Origin: JBJXHN01 sp046233135
Lineage (GTDB): Bacteria; Pseudomonadota; Alphaproteobacteria; Rhodospirillales; Rhodospirillaceae
Assembly (NCBI GenBank): GCA_046233135.1
Contig: JBJXHN010000001.1
Coordinates: 682,001-746,000 of the forward strand
Direction: 5' to 3'
Length of the DNA stretch: 64,000 bases
The notes beneath the pieces are model-generated. The model made no database searches and was not told the origin of the DNA. It saw nothing but the letters and a program-made list of their open reading frames with translations. Below are positions 33,778-42,707 of the stretch, one piece after another (within the stretch, counting starts at the first letter, position 1; each line of letters opens with the position of its first letter). The translations under genes were made by a program, and so were the position numbers.

Positions 33778-35070
33778 ATGGCCATCGAGAGCACCCATCC
33801 AGAGACCCTAGTCCTGCACGCCGGCTACCGCTCCGACGACGCGACCGGTGCGGTGGCCGTGCCGATCTATCAGACCACCAGCTACCAGTTCCGCGACACC
33901 GAACATGCGTCGAACCTGTTTGCCCTGAAAGAGCTGGGCAACATCTACAGCCGCATCATGAACCCCACCTGTGATGCGCTGGAACAGCGGATCGCGGCCC
34001 TGGAAGGGGGCGTGGCGGGTCTGGCGGTGGCCTCGGGTCAGGCGGCGAGCACCTTCTGCATCCTCAACCTCTGCCAGGCGGGGGACAACTTCGTCACCTC
34101 CACCGATCTGTATGGCGGGACCTGGAACCTGTTTGCCAACACCATGAAGCAGATGGGGATCGAGGCGCGCTTCGTCGATCCGGCCGATCCGGAAGCCTTC
34201 CGTCGCGCCAGCGATGACAAGACCCGCTGCTGGTATGCCGAAACCCTGCCGAATCCGAAGCTGCAGGTATTCCCCATTGCCGAGGTGGCCGCCATCGGCC
34301 GCGAGATGGGCATTCCGCTGATCGTCGACAACACCGCCGCCCCCACCCTCTGCCGCCCGCTTCAGCTGGGGGCCGCGGTGGTGATGTATTCGACCACCAA
34401 ATACATCGGCGGCCATGGCACCAGCATCGGCGGCATGGTGATCGACGGCGGCAACTTCGACTGGGAAGCCCACAAGGACCGCTTCCCCCTGCTGAACGAA
34501 CCCGACCCCAGCTATCACGGCGCGGTCTGGACGGAAGCGGTGAAGCCGCTGGGTCCCATCGCCTATATCATCCGCATGCGGGTGATTCTGCTGCGGGATG
34601 TCGGCGCGGCCATGTCGCCCTTCAACGCCTTTCAGCTGATCCAGGGCCTGGAGACCATGCCGCTGCGCATGCGTGCCCACTGCGAGAATGCCGACAAGGT
34701 GGCGGCCTTCCTGAAGGATCACCCGAAGGTGTCCAAGGTGATCCACCCCAGCCTTCAGACCGGCGAGGCAGCCCGGCGCCGCGACGCCACCCTGCAGGGC
34801 GGGAACGGCGCCCTGCTGGGCTTCGAACTGACCGGCGGGCTGGAAGCCGGCCGCCGCTTCATCGAAGCGCTGAAGATGTTCTATCACGTGGCCAATATCG
34901 GCGACGCCCGCAGCCTCGCCATCCACCCGGCCACCACCACCCACAGCCAGCTGTCCGTGGAGGATCAGATCACGTCCGGCGTGACCGAAGGCTACGTCCG
35001 TCTGGCCATCGGTATCGAGCATATCGACGATATCCTGGCCGACCTCAAGCAAGCCCTGGAGGCCGCGTGA
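33778..35070 (+). CDS. metY: O-acetylhomoserine aminocarboxypropyltransferase (sulfhydrylase)
   Basis: A 430-residue PLP enzyme of the Cys/Met metabolism family that makes homocysteine from O-acetylhomoserine and sulfide. The PLP lysine is Lys208 in MYSTTKYIGGHG, with the phosphate-binding YSRIMNPT and SGQAAST motifs, and VDNTAAPTLCRP carrying the Asp that holds the pyridine nitrogen. The length (about 430, against about 390 for MetB/MetZ) and the MPLRMRAHCENADKVA stretch favour MetY. The start MAIESTHPETLVLHAG has AAGGA upstream. Its stop overlaps the hemB GTG start. Confidence 0.9.
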   Translation: MAIESTHPETLVLHAGYRSDDATGAVAVPIYQTTSYQFRDTEHASNLFALKELGNIYSRIMNPTCDALEQRIAALEGGVAGLAVASGQAASTFCILNLCQAGDNFVTSTDLYGGTWNLFANTMKQMGIEARFVDPADPEAFRRASDDKTRCWYAETLPNPKLQVFPIAEVAAIGREMGIPLIVDNTAAPTLCRPLQLGAAVVMYSTTKYIGGHGTSIGGMVIDGGNFDWEAHKDRFPLLNEPDPSYHGAVWTEAVKPLGPIAYIIRMRVILLRDVGAAMSPFNAFQLIQGLETMPLRMRAHCENADKVAAFLKDHPKVSKVIHPSLQTGEAARRRDATLQGGNGALLGFELTGGLEAGRRFIEALKMFYHVANIGDARSLAIHPATTTHSQLSVEDQITSGVTEGYVRLAIGIEHIDDILADLKQALEAA

Positions 35071-36080
35071 GCACCCTGTTCCCCACGACGGTCGGGACCT
35101 ATCCCCGCACCCGCCTGCGCCGCCCGCGCCGGGACGACTGGTCCCGGCGCCTGGTCGCCGAAAACCGCCTGAGTGCCGACGACTTCATCTGGCCGTGCTT
35201 CGTCATCGACGGCGAAAACACCCGCACGCCGGTGGAAAGCCTGCCCGGGGTGGACCGTCTGACCATCGACCTGCTGGTCGAGGCGGTGGCCGAGGCCCGC
35301 GACCTGGGGATTCCGGCGATCGCCATCTTCCCCTGTATTGATCCGGCCCTGAAGACCACCGACGCCCGCGAGGCGGCCAATCCGGACAACCTGGTCTGCC
35401 GGGCGGTGCGCGCGGTGAAGGAACAGGTGAAGGACATCGGCATCCTGTGCGACGTCGCCCTGGATCCGTTCAATTCGGACGGCCACGACGGCCTGGTCCG
35501 CAACGGCGAGATCCTGAACGACGAAACGGTGGAAGCGCTCTGCCGTCAGGCTCTGGTGCAAGCGCAGGCAGGCTGCGACATCATCGGCCCCTCGGACATG
35601 ATGGACGGCCGCGTGGCCGCCATCCGCGATACCCTGGACGGCGCGGGCTACGCCCACGTGCAGATCTGCTCCTATGCCGCCAAGTATGCCAGCGCCTATT
35701 ACGGGCCGTTCAGGGACGCGCTGGGCAGCAGCGGGGCACTGAAGGGCGACAAGAAGACCTATCAGATGAACTGCGCCAATACCGACGAGGCCCTGCGCGA
35801 AGTGGCGATGGACCTTCAGGAAGGCGCGGATATGGTGATGGTCAAGCCCGGCCTGCCTTATCTGGACATCATCCGCCGTGTCAAGGACACCTTCGCCGTT
35901 CCCACCCTCGCCTATCAGGTCAGCGGCGAATACGCGATGTTGAAGGCCGCCAGCCTGCGCGGCTGGCTGAACAACGACGCCGTGGTGATGGAAACCCTGA
36001 TGGCCTTCAAGCGCGGCGGGGCGGATGCGGTGCTGACCTATGCCGCCAAGGAAGCCGCGACGATTCTTAAAGAGGGCTGA
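35067..36080 (+). CDS. hemB: Porphobilinogen synthase (delta-aminolevulinic acid dehydratase)
   Basis: HemB condenses two 5-aminolevulinate molecules into porphobilinogen for haem and, if present, other tetrapyrroles. The 337-residue protein has both Schiff-base lysines, Lys206 (CSYAAKYASAYYG) and Lys260 (MVMVKPGLPY). The metal loop reads DVALDPFNSDGHDG, with Asp in place of the zinc cysteines, so this is the Mg-dependent type of many alphaproteobacteria and Pseudomonas. The GTG start overlaps the metY stop by GTGA, so the two are translationally coupled although their pathways differ. Confidence 0.95.
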   Translation: MSTLFPTTVGTYPRTRLRRPRRDDWSRRLVAENRLSADDFIWPCFVIDGENTRTPVESLPGVDRLTIDLLVEAVAEARDLGIPAIAIFPCIDPALKTTDAREAANPDNLVCRAVRAVKEQVKDIGILCDVALDPFNSDGHDGLVRNGEILNDETVEALCRQALVQAQAGCDIIGPSDMMDGRVAAIRDTLDGAGYAHVQICSYAAKYASAYYGPFRDALGSSGALKGDKKTYQMNCANTDEALREVAMDLQEGADMVMVKPGLPYLDIIRRVKDTFAVPTLAYQVSGEYAMLKAASLRGWLNNDAVVMETLMAFKRGGADAVLTYAAKEAATILKEG

Positions 36081-36128
36081 TCACGGACACCGCATCCGTA
36101 CCGTTTTCCCGAGGAGACCACCGTCGAT

Positions 36129-36164
36129 GCGAAGACCGGATGATCCATATCACCCGGTCTTCGC
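36129..36164. terminator. Strong stem-loop between convergent hemB and napC
   Basis: GCGAAGACCGG pairs perfectly with CCGGTCTTCGC. The centre extends it by TGAT/ATCA after one mismatch, around a four-base loop. It lies 49 bp after the hemB stop and 24 bp after the napC stop on the other strand. There is no long T run, so intrinsic termination is uncertain, but the position fits a shared 3' end. Confidence 0.6.
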
Positions 36165-36187
36165 GGAGACGTCCGCTCAAAGCCGGC

Positions 36188-36835
36188 TCATTGCCCCGCG
36201 CCCTCTCCGGCGGAAGCACCCCAGCCCAAGTCCAGGTCCCGGGCACGCTCCAGCGCGCCTTCCGGAAGCTCGTGGGCGATTCCCTTGTGGCAGTCGATAC
36301 ACGTCCCGCCCTCGGTCTCGGCCCGCTGGTGGGCGTCGCGCGCCCGCTTTGGCTGCAGAGAGATATCCATGGACAGGAAGTTGTGGCAGTTGCGGCATTC
36401 GCGGCTGTCGGACTCTTTCATCGAGACCCAGACGTTCGTTGCGAGCTGCAGGCGCTTGGCCTCGAATTTCTCCCGGGTGTCGATACTGCCCAGGACTTTG
36501 TGCAGGACTTCGTTGGAGGCCTGGATCTTGCGTTTGATCTTGTAGAACCATGGCCGGGGAACATGGCAGTCCGGGCAGGTCGCCCGCACGCCGGATGCAT
36601 TGGTGTCGTGCACGCTTCCGACGTATTCGGCATACACGTTTTCACGCATCTCGTGGCAGCTGATGCAGAAGGTCTCGGTATTGGTTACCTCCAGGGCGGT
36701 ATGGAAGCCGCCCCAGAACAGGATTCCCCCCACGAAGCCGATGATCAGCAGAAACCCCAGGCTGATCATGCCCGCCGGTCGCCAGAACCAGCGCCACAGC
36801 CGTTTGATGATGTTCGCTTTGTCTTGGCTGGACAT
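36188..36835 (-). CDS. napC: Tetrahaem cytochrome NapC, quinol oxidase for periplasmic nitrate reductase
   Basis: A 215-residue NapC/NirT-family protein passing electrons from the quinol pool to NapAB. One N-terminal membrane helix (about 22-44, ISLGFLLIIGFVGGILFWGG) anchors a periplasmic domain with four haem motifs: CISCH, CPDCH, CRNCH and CIDCH. Last gene of napFDAGHBC, 22 bp behind napB. Confidence 0.95.
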   Translation of the reverse strand: MSSQDKANIIKRLWRWFWRPAGMISLGFLLIIGFVGGILFWGGFHTALEVTNTETFCISCHEMRENVYAEYVGSVHDTNASGVRATCPDCHVPRPWFYKIKRKIQASNEVLHKVLGSIDTREKFEAKRLQLATNVWVSMKESDSRECRNCHNFLSMDISLQPKRARDAHQRAETEGGTCIDCHKGIAHELPEGALERARDLDLGWGASAGEGAGQ

Positions 36836-36857
36836 GGCTGTCTCCCTGCCGGCGCGG

Positions 36858-37319
36858 CTATTCGCCCACTGCGTTCAAAAAGGTGTTGTCGACAAGGGCC
36901 GGCGCATCGACCTGGGGCACATGGCACTGCGTGCAGAACCAGCGGCGCTTGGCAACGTCATCCGTGGGATGGCCGTCGCGGTCGGTAAAATGCGTCTCGC
37001 TGAGCTTCGGCGCTCCGGAATCCTGGGTATAGGGCCAGGCATGGCAACCCAGGCACTGATTGACCTTCAGGTCGATCTCGTACTTGTCGATCCGGTGAGG
37101 AATCAGGGGCGGTTGCTGGCGGTAGGCCCGCCCGAAATCCCGATCCTCGATCACACCGTGGATTTCCGGCGCCGGATCGGCTTCATCGACCCCCACCGTC
37201 CCGCGCAGGGACTGAAGCTCCTGGGCCGAAACATCCTGGGCGGGAACGGTGACGGCGCCGAGCAGAAGGGCGGCCGTCGCAACCGCCAGTCTGAAGGTCT
37301 TCATGGTGAACCGTGTCAC
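36858..37319 (-). CDS. napB: Periplasmic nitrate reductase small subunit, dihaem cytochrome NapB
   Basis: A 153-residue exported dihaem cytochrome that feeds electrons to NapA. Haem motifs are CLGCH and CTQCH. The start is probably the GTG at 37319, which has GGGGAG eight bases upstream; the ATG at 37304 (MKTFRLAVATAALLLGA) is in frame but far from any such box. The signal peptide ends near VSAQE. Family motifs PLIPHRIDKYEI and KVNQCLGCH are clear. It starts five bases after the napH stop. Confidence 0.93.
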   Translation of the reverse strand: MTRFTMKTFRLAVATAALLLGAVTVPAQDVSAQELQSLRGTVGVDEADPAPEIHGVIEDRDFGRAYRQQPPLIPHRIDKYEIDLKVNQCLGCHAWPYTQDSGAPKLSETHFTDRDGHPTDDVAKRRWFCTQCHVPQVDAPALVDNTFLNAVGE

Positions 37320-37324
37320 GGTGG

Positions 37325-38260
37325 TTACTCCCCTTGAGCGTCGCGCGTGGCGGCCGGTTCTTCGCGACCGTCGAAGCGGTGGGTAAAAACGAAAACCCGT
37401 TCCGGGCAGACATCGGCGCAACGGCCGCACATCGTACAGGCGGAATCGGCGATCACCGGTCCCAGCCCCTTGTCCGCCCCTTTCAGCGCCGGTGCGATGA
37501 CCTGGGGCTCCGGGCACACCAGATAGCAGGCCCGGCAGTCGTCGCAGGCGCTGCGGCGGCGCGCGGAAACCCGCAGGATCGCCCCTTTGCCGACCAGCGC
37601 CTGCATGGCGCCGACAGGGCAGAGCGTCCCGCACCAGCCCCGTGGCGAGATCACCAGATCGAACAGAAAAACGCCGGCGATCAGCAGCCAAGCGGCCCCC
37701 GCCCCGGCGGCGGACCCGAAGACAAGCACGCGATGCAGGGCGGTCACCGGGTTCAGCAGCTCCCAGGCGATGGAGCCGGAGACCATGGAGGCCACCAGCA
37801 CTCCCCCCAGAATCCAGCGCCGCGTATTCCGGCCGATGCGTGTCCCCTCGCCGGACAGCGGCAGGCGGTCCCGCAGCCAATGGGCGACGTCGGTGACCGG
37901 ATTGACCGGGCAGATCCACGAACAGAACAGCCGCCCGTTCACCGCGCCATACAGCACCAGCAGCAGCCCGGCCCCAAGCAGGCCGGTCGCCCCCAATGCC
38001 TGCCCCGCCACCAGGGCCTGGACGGCGACGGTCACGTCGGTGAAGGGCACCGTGTCCAGAAAGGTGGAGGCCCCCAGAGTTCCGCGCATGACCCAGAAGC
38101 CGAACAGAGGGCCACTGGCGAACAGGCCAACGGCAAGCGCCTGGACACAGCGGCGGGCAACCAACCAGCCGTTGGCGGCCCACCAGCCCTTGACCGCGAC
38201 GGCCCGGGCGGACGGATGGCGGCGATCCGCAAGCGATTGGGTGGACGGTGGCGCGTTCAT
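37325..38260 (-). CDS. napH: Quinol dehydrogenase membrane component NapH
   Basis: A 311-residue membrane iron-sulfur protein with four predicted helices (about 38-58, 76-104, 150-172, 186-206) and cytoplasmic CxxxCP motifs (FCSWICPVNP, WCGTLCPVGAM). Two C-terminal [4Fe-4S] sites read CDDCRACYLVCP and CTMCGRCADVCP. With NapG it forms a route from quinol to NapB independent of NapC. The first bases overlap the napG stop (ATGA). Confidence 0.93.
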   Translation of the reverse strand: MNAPPSTQSLADRRHPSARAVAVKGWWAANGWLVARRCVQALAVGLFASGPLFGFWVMRGTLGASTFLDTVPFTDVTVAVQALVAGQALGATGLLGAGLLLVLYGAVNGRLFCSWICPVNPVTDVAHWLRDRLPLSGEGTRIGRNTRRWILGGVLVASMVSGSIAWELLNPVTALHRVLVFGSAAGAGAAWLLIAGVFLFDLVISPRGWCGTLCPVGAMQALVGKGAILRVSARRRSACDDCRACYLVCPEPQVIAPALKGADKGLGPVIADSACTMCGRCADVCPERVFVFTHRFDGREEPAATRDAQGE

Positions 38261-39099
38261 GGCTTGAATCCCTTCAGCCCGCCGTCAGGGGCGATATCCG
38301 CCGAGGGCATGGGAGGAACCGCCGATCCGTCATAGCCCCGGTCCGGCAGATCGATGATATCGCGGATCAGGGACTCGCCATGGGCGCGCTTCTCTTCCCA
38401 GCCGAGACGGTAGTGGTCGCCGATGCGGCCCAGCGCGTTCTCCCGCGGCAGGACCCGGATGGCAGCCGCTTCCAGGACGCATGACTTCTCGCACTTGCCG
38501 CAGCCGGTGCAGAATTCGGCATGCACGGTGGGGGTGAAGACGGCGTGTCGGTCGGTCCGGGCGTTGTGGGAACGCTCCAGGGTGATCGCCTCGTCGATCA
38601 GCGGGCAGACCCGGTAGCAGACGTCACACCGCAAGCCGAGCAGATTCAGGCAGCTTTCGGTCCCGGTCAGCACCGCCACCCCCATGCGGGCGTCATCGAT
38701 GCTCGTCAGATCGGGGGCCAGCGCGCCGGTGGGACAGGCCGCGACGCAGGGAATGTCCTCGCACATCTCGCACGGGACATCGCGCGCGATGAAATAGGGG
38801 GTGCCCATGGCCGCCACGTCCGCCAGGTCGGCCAGCACCAGGGTGTCATAGGGACAGGCCCGGACACACAGGCCACAGCGGGCGCAGGCCCCGAGGAAAT
38901 CCTCTTCGGCCAGGGCACCGGGCGGCCGCAGGGCGGTGGCCGCCCGGGACCGCGCCGCGCCGCCGGCCATGGCCGAAAGCCCCATGGCCGTAAGGGTCGC
39001 CGCGCAGGCGCCCTTTGCCACGCCCGCCAGGAAACGGCGGCGGTCCAGCGGCTTGCGGACATTGGTCTGGGACGGGTCTGTCGCGATGTGATCCATCAT
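38257..39099 (-). CDS. napG: Ferredoxin-type protein NapG
   Basis: A 280-residue periplasmic iron-sulfur protein with a Tat signal (DRRRFLAGVAKGA). Four [4Fe-4S] motifs can be read: CARCGLCVRACP, CEMCEDIPCVAACP, CDVCYRVCP and CTGCGKCEKSC. It pairs with NapH in electron transfer to the nitrate reductase. The gene starts 25 bp after the napA stop. Confidence 0.94.
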   Translation of the reverse strand: MMDHIATDPSQTNVRKPLDRRRFLAGVAKGACAATLTAMGLSAMAGGAARSRAATALRPPGALAEEDFLGACARCGLCVRACPYDTLVLADLADVAAMGTPYFIARDVPCEMCEDIPCVAACPTGALAPDLTSIDDARMGVAVLTGTESCLNLLGLRCDVCYRVCPLIDEAITLERSHNARTDRHAVFTPTVHAEFCTGCGKCEKSCVLEAAAIRVLPRENALGRIGDHYRLGWEEKRAHGESLIRDIIDLPDRGYDGSAVPPMPSADIAPDGGLKGFKP

Positions 39100-39124
39100 C
39101 GCCTCCGAGGTCCAGCGGTCCGGG

Positions 39125-41620
39125 TCAGGCCGGAATCACCTTGACCGCGCACTTCTTGTAGTCCGTCTCCTTGGAGATCGGGCAGGTCGCGTCCAGGGTG
39201 AGCTTGTTGACCAGCTGGCTTTCGTCGAACCAGGGAACAAAGACCAGCCCCTGGGGGGGCTTGTTCCGTCCCCGGGTTTCCACCGTCGTCGTGATCTCGC
39301 CGCGCCGGCTGACCACCTTCACGGTCTGCCCCCGGCGCAATCCGCGTGCGCGGGCATCCAGCGGGTGCATGAACACCACGGCGCTGGGGAAGGCACGGTG
39401 GAGTTCGGGCACCCGGCGGGTCATGGAGCCGGAATGCCAATGCTCCAGCACCCGTCCCGTCGAGAGCCACAGGTCATAGTCGGCATCGGGCACTTCGGCC
39501 GGTGGCTCGTACGGCAGGGCGAAAATCACCGCCCGGCCGTCGGGCTTGCCATAGAACCGCACATCCGCGCCGGCTTCCACATAGGGGTCATAGCCCGCCC
39601 GGAACCGCCAGAGGGTTTCCTTGCCGTCCACCACCGGCCAGCGCAGGCCGCGCGCCTGATGGTACTGGTCGAACGCCGCCAGATCGTGACCATGCCCCCG
39701 GCCAAAGGAGGCGTATTCCTCGAACAGGCCTTTCTGGATGTAGAAGCCGAAGTCCCCGGCTTCCTGGTTCCCATAGCCTTCCTGGATGTCCGACAGCGGG
39801 AAGGCATCCACCTGGCCGTTGGCATAGAGCACATCATACAGGGTCTTGCCCCGGTATTCCGGCATCTGCGCGATCAGCTCTTCCGGCCAGACCTCTTCGA
39901 CGGTGAAACGTTTGGAAAACTCGACCAGCTGCCACAGGTCGGAACGGGCTCCGCCCGGGGGAGCCACCTGCTGCCGCCAGAACTGGGTCCGCCGCTCGGC
40001 GTTGCCATAGGCGCCTTCCTTCTCGGCCCACATGGCGGTCGGAAGGATCAGATCCGCGGACAGCGCGGTGACCGTGGGATAGGGGTCGGAGACGACGATG
40101 AAGTTCTCCGGGTTCCGATACCCCGGAAAGCCTTCCTCGTTCATGTTCGCCGCGGCTTGCATGTTGTTGTTGCACTGGACCCAATAGCAATTGAGCTTGC
40201 CGTCTTTCAGCATGCGGTTCTGCAAGACCGCGTGATAGCCGGGCTTGGCGGGGATGGTGCCGTCGGGCAGTTTCCAGATCCGTTCGGCCGTCGCCCGGTG
40301 CTCGGGGTTGGCCACCACCAGGTCGGCGGGCAGCCGGTGGGCGAAGGTCCCCACTTCCCGGGCCGTTCCGCAGGCGCTGGGCTGGCCGGTCAGCGAGAAG
40401 GGGCCACACCCGGGCTTGGAGATCTTCCCCGTCAGCAGGTGGATGTTGTAGACAAGGTTGTTCGCCCAGGTCCCCCGGGTATGCTGGTTGAAGCCCATCG
40501 TCCAGTAGCTGACGACCTTGATGGCCGGATCAGCATACAGCTCGGCCAGGTCCAGCAGCTTGTCGATGGGCACGCCCGAGATTTCGGCGGCGCGCTCGAC
40601 CGTGTATTCGGCGACGAAGACCTTGTAGGCCTCGAAATCGATGGGGTCCGACGCCCCCACCTTGTCGGCGTTGGCGGCGGCTTTTTCCAACGGGTTGTCG
40701 GGCCGCAGGCCATACCCGATGTCCGCCGCTCCCTTGGCGAAATTGATGTGGTCGGCCACGAAGGCCTCGTCCACCCGACCGGTCTGGATGATGTGATTGG
40801 CGATGAAGTTGAGGATGGCGAGATCGGACTGAGGCGTGAAGATGATGGGAAGGTCGGCCAGTTCGAAGCTTCGATGCTCGAATGTCGACAGAACCGCCAC
40901 CTTGCAGCCTTCATGAGTCAGGCGGCGGTCGGTCAGGCGCGACCACAGAATGGGGTGCATCTCCGCCATGTTGGAGCCCCAAAGCACGAAGGCGTCGGCA
41001 TGCTCCAGGTCATCGTAGCACCCCATGGGCTCGTCGATGCCGAAGGTGCGGATGAACCCCGCGACGGCCGAGGCCATGCAGTGACGCGCGTTGGGATCGA
41101 TGTTGTTGGAGCGGAAACCGGCCTTCATCAGCTTGGAGGCCGCATAGCCTTCCCACACGGTCCATTGGCCGGATCCGAACATGCCCACGGCCGTCGGCCC
41201 CTTTTCCTTCAGGGTGGCTTTCCACTTCTCGGCCATGATGTCGAAGGCCTGATCCCAGGATATCGGGTGGAAGTCGCCCTCCTTGTCGAAAACGCCGTCG
41301 GTCATCCGCAGCATCGGCTGGGTCAGACGATCGGCGCCATACATGATCTTCGACAGGAAATAGCCCTTGATGCAGTTCAGGCCCCGGTTGACCGGTGCGT
41401 CCGGGTCTCCCTGGGTCGCCACGATCCGCCCTTCCTTGGTGCCGATCAGGACGCCGCAGCCGGTGCCGCAGAACCGGCAGACCCCCTTGTCCCAGGATAT
41501 GTCCCCGGAAACGGCCGCCTCGGCCGGGCGGGAGGCGGAAACCGGAAGTGTGATGCCCACGGCCGCCGCTGTCGCCGCGACCGCATTGGCCTTGATGAAA
41601 TCTCGACGGGTGAATGTCAT
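39125..41620 (-). CDS. napA: Periplasmic nitrate reductase catalytic subunit
   Basis: An 831-residue molybdopterin enzyme reducing nitrate to nitrite in the periplasm. The Tat signal is TRRDFIKANAVAATAAA. The [4Fe-4S] cluster ligands are Cys48, Cys51, Cys55 and Cys83, and the Mo-ligating Cys181 is in ARHCMASAVAGF, the mark of Nap as opposed to Nar. The C-terminus is standard (ETDYKKCAVKVIPA). The ATG overlaps the napD stop by 4 bp, so chaperone and enzyme are made together. Confidence 0.97.
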   Translation of the reverse strand: MTFTRRDFIKANAVAATAAAVGITLPVSASRPAEAAVSGDISWDKGVCRFCGTGCGVLIGTKEGRIVATQGDPDAPVNRGLNCIKGYFLSKIMYGADRLTQPMLRMTDGVFDKEGDFHPISWDQAFDIMAEKWKATLKEKGPTAVGMFGSGQWTVWEGYAASKLMKAGFRSNNIDPNARHCMASAVAGFIRTFGIDEPMGCYDDLEHADAFVLWGSNMAEMHPILWSRLTDRRLTHEGCKVAVLSTFEHRSFELADLPIIFTPQSDLAILNFIANHIIQTGRVDEAFVADHINFAKGAADIGYGLRPDNPLEKAAANADKVGASDPIDFEAYKVFVAEYTVERAAEISGVPIDKLLDLAELYADPAIKVVSYWTMGFNQHTRGTWANNLVYNIHLLTGKISKPGCGPFSLTGQPSACGTAREVGTFAHRLPADLVVANPEHRATAERIWKLPDGTIPAKPGYHAVLQNRMLKDGKLNCYWVQCNNNMQAAANMNEEGFPGYRNPENFIVVSDPYPTVTALSADLILPTAMWAEKEGAYGNAERRTQFWRQQVAPPGGARSDLWQLVEFSKRFTVEEVWPEELIAQMPEYRGKTLYDVLYANGQVDAFPLSDIQEGYGNQEAGDFGFYIQKGLFEEYASFGRGHGHDLAAFDQYHQARGLRWPVVDGKETLWRFRAGYDPYVEAGADVRFYGKPDGRAVIFALPYEPPAEVPDADYDLWLSTGRVLEHWHSGSMTRRVPELHRAFPSAVVFMHPLDARARGLRRGQTVKVVSRRGEITTTVETRGRNKPPQGLVFVPWFDESQLVNKLTLDATCPISKETDYKKCAVKVIPA

Positions 41621-41946
41621 CGGGTGATCCCCCCTTCGACCGGCCGGTTCAGGGCCTCGGGTTGTTCAAAGTGGTGATAGACAAGGGAAACATTCGCCAC
41701 GCCGGGCATCAGGCCCATGTCGTTGATGATGGCACTGGCCAGCATGGTGGGCGTGTCCTCCACCGTCAGGATGAAACGGCCATCGTCCGCCGCCGCGTGG
41801 ACCTCGACCCCCGGCAGGCGGCGCAGAGCGGCCTCCACGCCCCGGGCCTTTTCGGGCAAGGCATGCACAGCCACACCACAGATGTTGACGAGGCCTCCGT
41901 ACACCGGTCCCTGCCGGTCTTGTTTCTCGAAACGGGCGGTGCGCAT
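41617..41946 (-). CDS. napD: NapA signal-peptide chaperone NapD
   Basis: A 109-residue cytoplasmic protein that binds the NapA Tat signal and holds it until cofactor loading is complete. The ferredoxin-like fold reads VNICGVAVHALPEKARGVEA, LPGVEVHAAADDGRFILTVE and NDMGLMPGVANVSLVYHHFE, the last being diagnostic. The start has GAGGGAG upstream; the longer frame to 42054 overlaps napF and was not used. Confidence 0.92.
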   Translation of the reverse strand: MRTARFEKQDRQGPVYGGLVNICGVAVHALPEKARGVEAALRRLPGVEVHAAADDGRFILTVEDTPTMLASAIINDMGLMPGVANVSLVYHHFEQPEALNRPVEGGITR

Positions 41947-41959
41947 GGCGCGATCTCCC

Positions 41960-42511
41960 TCAGGACGGCCGCGAGGGCGCCCGGCCCTCCACGGAAATGG
42001 CGCTGGTCGGACAGGGGGCGACGCACTGGCCGCAACCGGAACAGGCTTCCGCATTGATTTCGGGGGCGGACGGGGACCCGACTTTCAGTGGGAAATGAAT
42101 GGCAAGCGACGGACAGGCCTCGCCGCAGGTCCGGCAGATGACGCCGGAAGACACCAGGCAGCCCGGCCCCATCCTGGTCCTCACCTGCCAGGGAGCGGCG
42201 CCCGACCGGTGTGCGGCGCGATCCAGGGCGCCGGTGGGACAGGCCCCCACGCACGCCCCGCAGAAATCACAGCCCTCCCGAGCGAACGAGACCCGGGGTC
42301 CACCGGCCAGATCCCCCTCAAGGATCCCCGCCGGACAAGCCTCGACACATCGTCCGCATCCGTCGCAAAGCGCTGAAAAGTCCGCTTCCGCTGCGGCCCA
42401 AGGCGGGCGCAGGACGACGGCGGCTTCGGCTTCGGCATCTGGTTGAAAGGCAGCTCTGATGCGCGATGCCAGACCGAACAGATCGCGTCTTCCAAGGTTG
42501 CATTCGGACAT
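41960..42511 (-). CDS. napF: Ferredoxin-type protein NapF
   Basis: A 183-residue cytoplasmic iron-sulfur protein, first gene of the nap operon. It has three full [4Fe-4S] motifs (CDGCGRCVEACP, CDFCGACVGACP, CSGCGQCVAPCP) plus a partial set, CRTCGEACP. NapF interacts with NapA and helps its maturation. The conserved opening NLGRRDLFG is present. It is 13 bp before napD, and a Nar-type dyad lies 38 bp upstream. Confidence 0.93.
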   Translation of the reverse strand: MSECNLGRRDLFGLASRIRAAFQPDAEAEAAVVLRPPWAAAEADFSALCDGCGRCVEACPAGILEGDLAGGPRVSFAREGCDFCGACVGACPTGALDRAAHRSGAAPWQVRTRMGPGCLVSSGVICRTCGEACPSLAIHFPLKVGSPSAPEINAEACSGCGQCVAPCPTSAISVEGRAPSRPS

Positions 42512-42548
42512 GGAGTCCCCCGCGTGCGCCCATTGAATAGGTCTTTAG

Positions 42549-42564
42549 TACCGGAACTATGGTA
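42549..42564. promoter_or_regulatory. Candidate 7-2-7 NarP/NarL-type dyad upstream of nap
   Basis: TACCGGA and TATGGTA are arranged as inverted heptamers with a two-base gap, keeping TACC/GGTA at the ends. NarP binds inverted TACYYMT-like heptamers at exactly this 7-2-7 spacing. The inner bases fit that consensus poorly. It lies 38-53 bp before the napF start, which would overlap the promoter. No clear FNR box was seen. Confidence 0.35.
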
Positions 42565-42707
42565 CCATTCCCACACACGGTCAACGTCTAAAGTGCCATT
42601 TTTTTTGGGAAGATATCTCACCACTCGCCCACCGCCTGACGCACCACCCTCGGGAATCGCCGGGCTGTTTGTGACGGATTTACTTTCGATTTCTTCTTAT
42701 TTCGAAT

